A stretch of 64,000 nucleotides of DNA, taken from NCBI GenBank assembly GCA_035949055.1, contig DASZIO010000034.1, positions 40,629 to 104,628 of the forward strand, in the 5' to 3' direction. Both the position numbers and the translations under genes were made by a program. Of the stretch, positions 59,634 to 64,000 are shown piece by piece. The stretch is from Bog-756 sp035949055 (GTDB taxonomy: Bacteria; Actinomycetota; Acidimicrobiia; Acidimicrobiales; RAAP-2). The first letter of the stretch is position 1; each line of letters starts with the position of its first letter. A model generated the notes under the pieces. The model was not told where the DNA came from and searched no databases. It was given only the letters and a program-made list of their open reading frames with translations.

Positions 59634-59999
59634 TCAGAACAGACCCGGTGAGGTCTCGCCGGCGGCGCGCCCGTCCGCACCCTCCCCGTCGGCAGGCCCG
59701 TCGGCGCCGCGGTCGGGGCCGTCCCCTCCGGTCGGTTCGCCCTTCCCGATCGCCTCCAGCCGGGGCACCAGCTCCTCGACTCGCATCCGGGTACGTCGGA
59801 GCCGGCGGTCGAGCTCATCGACGATATCGGTGGCCCGCTCGAGCTGGTCGACCAGACGATCCACATCGACGACGCCGGTCTCGAACTCGTCGATGATGGC
59901 GTCGAGCTCCGCCCCCGCGTTCGCATAGCTGAGCGATGCCACATCAGGGAGCGCGGTACCTCCGGCTTCGTTCGACGAATTGCCACCGGTCGTCGCCAT
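59634..59999 (-). CDS. xseB: exodeoxyribonuclease VII small subunit
   Basis: A 121-residue protein whose middle (about residues 15-77) is the XseB helical hairpin: SLSYANAGAELDAIIDEFETGVVDVDRLVDQLERATDIVDELDRRL. A low-complexity Gly/Asp/Ala tail of about 40 residues is added. It binds XseA to form the ssDNA exonuclease. The ATG shares one base with the xseA stop (TGATG), so the pair is coupled. Confidence 0.88.
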   Translation of the reverse strand: MATTGGNSSNEAGGTALPDVASLSYANAGAELDAIIDEFETGVVDVDRLVDQLERATDIVDELDRRLRRTRMRVEELVPRLEAIGKGEPTGGDGPDRGADGPADGEGADGRAAGETSPGLF

Positions 60000-61510
60000 C
60001 ACAGCTTCCCTTCTGATCCTCGGGTGGGGCTTCCGGGCCGACGATCGGCGCGGCCGCCGCGCTCGCTTGCGCCGGAGACCGTCGTGGCCGGGCTGTCGCC
60101 AGCCGACGTGTCGGTCACGGTGGAACCGGCTGTGCCCTCGGCCAACTCGGTGAGCAGCCTGGACCCGGTCGACAAGGCGGCAGCCGATCGAACCACCCGG
60201 CCGGTCGCGTCGCGGGTAACCGAGTAGCCTCGGTCGAGCTGGCGCTGAAAGTCGTAGGCTCCGAGCAATCGCCGCCATTGGGCGGAGCGTAGGTCCTCGG
60301 ACCGCAACAACCGATCACTCGACGCGACCATCCGCTCGGCTCGGGACTCCACCGCGGTCTCCTCCGCTGCGAGCGAGCGGCGGGCCGCGCGAGTCAGGGC
60401 GGCGCCTCCGACCTCCAGCCGGTGCTGGTGCGTATCGACGGCACCCTTGGCGGAGCCGCGCAGGGCCAGCGTGCGGTGGGCAAGCCGATCCGAGTGCCGT
60501 CCGAGCTGAGAACCGGCCCCGACGATCACGCGGTGCCGGTGGCGATCGAGGCCTCGCTCGGACCTCGCCATCTGCTCCGCGGCCAGACGACGGATCTGCG
60601 AAGCCCCGTCCAAGTGCGACCGCCAGAAGCTCGTGACCTGGCGGGCCAGCTCCTGGCCGCACTCGGTGGGCGTGATGAAGGTCCGGTTGGCCACCTGATC
60701 GGCCACCGACTCGTCCCCGGTGTGGCCGATACCGGTCCAGACAGGTTTGGTGCACAGGGCGATGGCCCGGGCCACCGGTTCGGCGTCGAAGATGGCCAAG
60801 TCGGCCTTCGACCCGCCGCCGCGGACCACGGCGATCAGATCGCAGCCACCTCCCTGCAGCCGGCGGAGCGCCAACGCCACCGACCTTGCCGCCGTCCGGC
60901 CCTGGACCTGGGTCGGTATGGCCTGGACGGAGAAGGCCATGCCGGACGCTTCGAGGCAACCCATGAAATCGCGATAGCCCTCGGTTCCCGGGCTGGCCAC
61001 GAGACCGACTCGCAGCGGGACAGATGGGACCGCGAGCCGACGATTCCGCTCGAAGAGGTCCTCCTCCACCAGCGCCCTGATCAACCGGGCGCGCTCGGCG
61101 GCCACCTTGCCGACCAAGGCGTCGGTGTCCAGTTCGGAGAGGACCAGGCTGATCTCGCCGCGAGGCTGGTAGAGCTGGACCGCACCTCTCACCCGGACGG
61201 CCATGCCCGTCTCCAGCATGATCCCGAGCCGCGACAGCGTGGACCTGACCACGGACCATCGGCGGGACCAGCAGACCACCTTCAGCACGGGCGAGGAATT
61301 ATCCCGGGCATGCAGCGGGTCGACCAGGTCGATGTAGCAGAGACCCTTGGAACTCACCGTGAGGGACCGCACCTCACCGGAAATCCAGACCTCGCCGGGA
61401 AGGGCGCCACGCAGCGCCCGATCGATTCGGCGGTAGACGTCCCGGATGGACAGAGTGTCCTGATCCTGGACGAGCGTCCCGGTCGGTGGTCGGGGTCTAC
61501 TCAACGGCAC
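59999..61510 (-). CDS. xseA: exodeoxyribonuclease VII large subunit
   Basis: A 503-residue XseA. The N-terminal OB fold (SIRDVYRRIDRALRGALPGEVWISGEVRSLTVSSKGLCYIDLVD) is followed by the catalytic domain with GLVASPGTEGYRDFM, VVRGGGSKADLAIFDAEPVARAIA and WTGIGHTGDESVADQVANRTFITPTE, then a coiled-coil region and RGYSVTRDATGRVVRS. It degrades ssDNA in mismatch and recombination repair. The 3' tail after RGYSVT is longer than usual and low-complexity. Divergent from rnpB. Confidence 0.95.
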   Translation of the reverse strand: MPLSRPRPPTGTLVQDQDTLSIRDVYRRIDRALRGALPGEVWISGEVRSLTVSSKGLCYIDLVDPLHARDNSSPVLKVVCWSRRWSVVRSTLSRLGIMLETGMAVRVRGAVQLYQPRGEISLVLSELDTDALVGKVAAERARLIRALVEEDLFERNRRLAVPSVPLRVGLVASPGTEGYRDFMGCLEASGMAFSVQAIPTQVQGRTAARSVALALRRLQGGGCDLIAVVRGGGSKADLAIFDAEPVARAIALCTKPVWTGIGHTGDESVADQVANRTFITPTECGQELARQVTSFWRSHLDGASQIRRLAAEQMARSERGLDRHRHRVIVGAGSQLGRHSDRLAHRTLALRGSAKGAVDTHQHRLEVGGAALTRAARRSLAAEETAVESRAERMVASSDRLLRSEDLRSAQWRRLLGAYDFQRQLDRGYSVTRDATGRVVRSAAALSTGSRLLTELAEGTAGSTVTDTSAGDSPATTVSGASERGGRADRRPGSPTRGSEGKL

Positions 61511-61605
61511 GGCGCAAGGTTAGAGCGGGCCTGTGACCGGCATGGTCACGGCAGTCTCCCCGAGGCCCAGACCCCCGGCCACCCGACTGTGGGACCATGG
61601 AGTCG

Positions 61606-61998
<393 letters not shown>

Positions 61999-62019
61999 CA
62001 CCAACCGTCTGAGCTGGGA

Positions 62020-63174
62020 TTATGGAGCGGCGGTGCTCGATTTGTGCGCGATTCGTGCGCGAAGAGGGCTGAACGCATCGTCCACAGCGTCTCGGGTCAG
62101 CTCCTCCCCCTCAGGCCAGAGATGCCCGTAGGTATCAAGCGTGAGGACGGCCGACTGGTGTCCCAGGTACTCCTGGATCGTCTTCACCGACTGTCCGCTG
62201 TGGATTAGAAGGCTGGCGTAAAAGTGCCGAAGCTGGTGGAAACCCTCGCCCGAGGGGATACCCAGCGGCTCGGCCACACTCCGCCAGGTGTCCGAAAATG
62301 TCGTTCTCCGTATAGGCCCTCCTCTCGGTCCGGTGAAGATGAGGCCTTCGGGTCCCAGACCGAAACGGGCTACATGGGCGGACAGCTCATCTACAACGAC
62401 GTCCGGCAAAGGGATCGTCCTCGGTCGATTGCTCTTGTCCTTCAGGGGGCCGAATAGGGGTTTGTCCTCCTGACCCACACGCAGCAGTTGTCGGTCGATC
62501 CTTACCATCCGACGCAACCAATCCACCCGATCGTTGGTGAGTCCCAACCCCTCCGAGATACGAACACCCGTTCCGGCACCCAGAACCACAAGGGCTCGGT
62601 ACCGGTCAGAAATGCCGTTGACGAGGCTCCACACCGTTTCAACGGAGAGCGGTTCGACTCGCTTGTGGTCCACTGAGGGGAGCTTGATCTTCGTGCACGG
62701 AGTACGGGGAATGATCCCATCGTCAACTGCCGCCGCAAAGATCGTTGCAACCCACGTGTGGACGACTTCAACCGTCGATGGCGCGAGCGGTTTGTGGTCA
62801 CCATCGTCGCTCGACAGATACCTTACGAGTGCCTGAACATCGGATTTGCGAACCGACGCCATCTTCCGATCACCGATTCTTGGATAGACGTGATTACGGA
62901 GGTGAGCTTCAATCTGGGCGGCCGTCGACGATCGATGAACCTGGATGGCTCGCCATTTGTCGGCGTACTCCCGAAAGGGGATTTTGCCTGCGGAGGGATC
63001 AATCCATTCACCGCCGCGAATGGCAGTCAATGCCTCCGCCAAAAAGGCATCCGCATCCGCTTTGCTTGGAAATGGATTTGGGGCGAGATGCCGTACGCCC
63101 TCATGCCAGTAGGACGCCTGCCAGCGCTTCGATGCAAGCTGTCGAGAGTTCCCAAACGTGCTGCGTCCTGCCAT
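62020..63174 (-). CDS. tyrosine-type site-specific integrase
   Basis: A 384-residue integrase from the Met at 63174. An N-terminal Arm-type region (SKRWQASYWHEGVRHLAPNPF) and SAM-like core-binding domain (about 62-150) precede the catalytic domain with Arg205 (GTGVRISEGL), His313 and Arg316 (FHQLRHFYASLL), His339 (LGHQSAVLT) and Tyr349 (LDTYGHLWPEG). All catalytic residues are present. The gene stops 21 bp from rnpB, in the orientation typical of elements integrated at a 3' RNA end. Its GC content is visibly lower than the neighbouring chromosome. An in-frame extension to 63351 is possible. Confidence 0.92.
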   Translation of the reverse strand: MAGRSTFGNSRQLASKRWQASYWHEGVRHLAPNPFPSKADADAFLAEALTAIRGGEWIDPSAGKIPFREYADKWRAIQVHRSSTAAQIEAHLRNHVYPRIGDRKMASVRKSDVQALVRYLSSDDGDHKPLAPSTVEVVHTWVATIFAAAVDDGIIPRTPCTKIKLPSVDHKRVEPLSVETVWSLVNGISDRYRALVVLGAGTGVRISEGLGLTNDRVDWLRRMVRIDRQLLRVGQEDKPLFGPLKDKSNRPRTIPLPDVVVDELSAHVARFGLGPEGLIFTGPRGGPIRRTTFSDTWRSVAEPLGIPSGEGFHQLRHFYASLLIHSGQSVKTIQEYLGHQSAVLTLDTYGHLWPEGEELTRDAVDDAFSPLRARIAHKSSTAAP

Positions 63175-63524
63175 GAAGGACACGATACTGATGTCGTTTT
63201 CAGCGGATTTGATTTGACTCGCTACGAGGTCGGTAGACCTCATAGCGTGGTGGAGCAGATGCTCAGGGATAGCTGGGTACCCAAACTGATGGGTGTATTT
63301 GGGCACCTTTCTGAACTGGACGATCACACTCCGCTTCTCTCCCCTGGACATTTATTGTCCGTTGCTGCCAGCTCGCGCCACCTACCGCCGACCCGTTCGC
63401 GCCCGGATCGCGCCCGCATCAGACCGATCACCGTCGCGCCCGCAGTCACGGGCGATCATCCGGGCGCGCCATACCCGACTAGGGTCATGGCATAGCTGCT
63501 TGGGAGGCTTGAGCGGGGGTCAGC
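63175..63524. other. intergenic region upstream of the integrase
   Basis: 350 bp between the integrase (minus) and a small gene (plus). Composition is mixed and less GC-rich than the chromosome to the left. The integrase frame stays open to 63351 but without conserved content. No clear promoter hexamers, attachment repeat or excisionase-like small gene were recognised. Confidence 0.4.
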
Positions 63525-63716
63525 ATGGCAGATGAGCAGGAAGAACGGTTCCAAGACGCGTTGGCGAATGCCGAAGCGCTCTACAGTAACTACCTCGCCA
63601 CGGCCAGACTGACCGATTTGACTGGGCTGGCGTCCAGTTGGTGGGCCGACGATACGTTGAACATGCGTGACGCCCGGGAGCTGCTGGACCTCCAGCCGCG
63701 GTCGGTCGCGCACTGA
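63525..63716 (+). CDS. small hypothetical protein
   Basis: A 63-residue acidic, mostly helical protein (MADEQEERFQDALANAEALYSNYLATARL...). No family recognised. A purine-rich GCGGGGGTCAG precedes the ATG. It lies 15 bp before the probable protease gene on the same strand, within the presumed integrated element, so the two may be co-transcribed. Confidence 0.5.
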   Translation: MADEQEERFQDALANAEALYSNYLATARLTDLTGLASSWWADDTLNMRDARELLDLQPRSVAH

Positions 63717-63731
63717 ATCCCACGCCGAGGA

Positions 63732-64000
63732 ATGGCGACTTGGGACGAAGTCCTAGCTGAGTTCAATGGAAGGGCTCCTGATCAGGCAGCTCAGATCGCC
63801 TGGCTGAACGAACGGACTCAGCACTACCTGGCTGCCATCAGCGCTCTCCGCGGAGGAAACAACGTTCTTCTCTACGGCTCTGCCTTCCTGCAGAAGCCAC
63901 AGGTACCCGGATGGGCCATCACCATTACGGGCGAAGACATGAACGGTCTGATGCCGGTCATCCACGGGATGGACTGGAGTAAGGGTCTGACCATCGTCCT
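63732..64000 (+). CDS. probable serine dehydrogenase proteinase / ClpP-fold protein, N-terminal part
   Basis: 89 codons are visible and the frame runs off the right edge. The sequence MATWDEVLAEFNGR..., LLYGSAFLQKPQV, ITGEDMNGLMPVIHGMDWSKGLTIVL matches my recollection of the N-terminus of the SDH_sah family, where the next residues would be a HTPGG oxyanion motif; that part is outside the window. Such ClpP/crotonase-fold proteins are often found in mobile and defence-rich regions. The ATG has GAGGA immediately upstream. Not detected as a shadow; it has been read directly from the bases. Confidence 0.55.
   Translation, partial: MATWDEVLAEFNGRAPDQAAQIAWLNERTQHYLAAISALRGGNNVLLYGSAFLQKPQVPGWAITITGEDMNGLMPVIHGMDWSKGLTIV

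Noticed and set aside
59624..59635. GACCGGCCGGTC palindrome between convergent fadD and xseB as a terminator
   Set aside because: A 12-bp perfect palindrome without loop or T-run does not make a normal terminator hairpin, and such GC palindromes are common in this genome.

Overview
The window is very GC-rich, uses GTG and TTG starts often, and packs genes into ATGA/GTGA-overlapping operons. With F420-type PPOX proteins, actinobacterial steroid-type beta-oxidation genes, a family 1 encapsulin and a type A RNase P RNA, it looks like chromosome from a high-GC actinobacterium. Acidimicrobiia is my best guess, but that is inference from style and gene content; no rRNA is present. No CRISPR array or tRNA was seen, and the only mobile-element signal is at the right edge.

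Layout. 1-6 kb: end of surE, hydrolases, a nitrilase-family amidohydrolase, ArfB-like ribosome rescue factor, FAH-family hydrolase, SDR and a one-cysteine OsmC protein. 6.3-20.8 kb: a large potassium (Kdp) island. kdpFABC on the minus strand is preceded by a 27-residue membrane peptide and followed by a truncated KdpD (N-terminal half only). Divergent from it are a histidine kinase equal to the C-terminal half of KdpD, a KdpE, then a full-length KdpD and a second KdpE, with a Mug-type DNA glycosylase fusion coupled at the end. A kinase-less DUF4118/GAF protein and a lipoprotein flank the island. 20.8-26.7 kb: PPOX, thiolase-like, DUF4031, rhodanese, VOC, DHA2 efflux and HSL-type hydrolase genes, all minus strand.

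26.7-40.7 kb: acyl-CoA catabolism. A paired FadE26/FadE27-like acyl-CoA dehydrogenase set faces a thiolase across a promoter carrying a KstR-like palindrome. A long minus-strand run then reads fadE30-ipdF-fadD3-adh-ligase-hypothetical-ligase-SDR. The fadE30/ipdF/fadD3 trio matches the actinobacterial steroid C/D-ring (HIP) degradation set.

40.9-46.6 kb: redox and stress region with msrB, ssb, an encapsulin operon, enoyl-CoA hydratase, DUF3501, rubrerythrin and a Fur/PerR regulator with two palindromic boxes in its own promoter. The most striking item is the encapsulin operon: a nitrobindin/FABP-like heme-barrel protein ends in a typical encapsulin cargo-loading peptide and overlaps the encapsulin start by 4 bp, so it is very probably the native cargo of the shell.

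46.7-61.5 kb: glpD / alkyl-DHAP-synthase-like / FGGY kinase operon; MoxR-DUF58-transglutaminase operon; an MBL hydrolase coupled to a ferredoxin-reductase-like flavoprotein; an acyl-CoA ligase; xseA-xseB. 61.6-64 kb: rnpB, then directly beside its 3' end a tyrosine integrase, followed by a small unknown gene and the start of a probable ClpP-fold serine dehydrogenase proteinase. This looks like the left end of an element integrated at rnpB.
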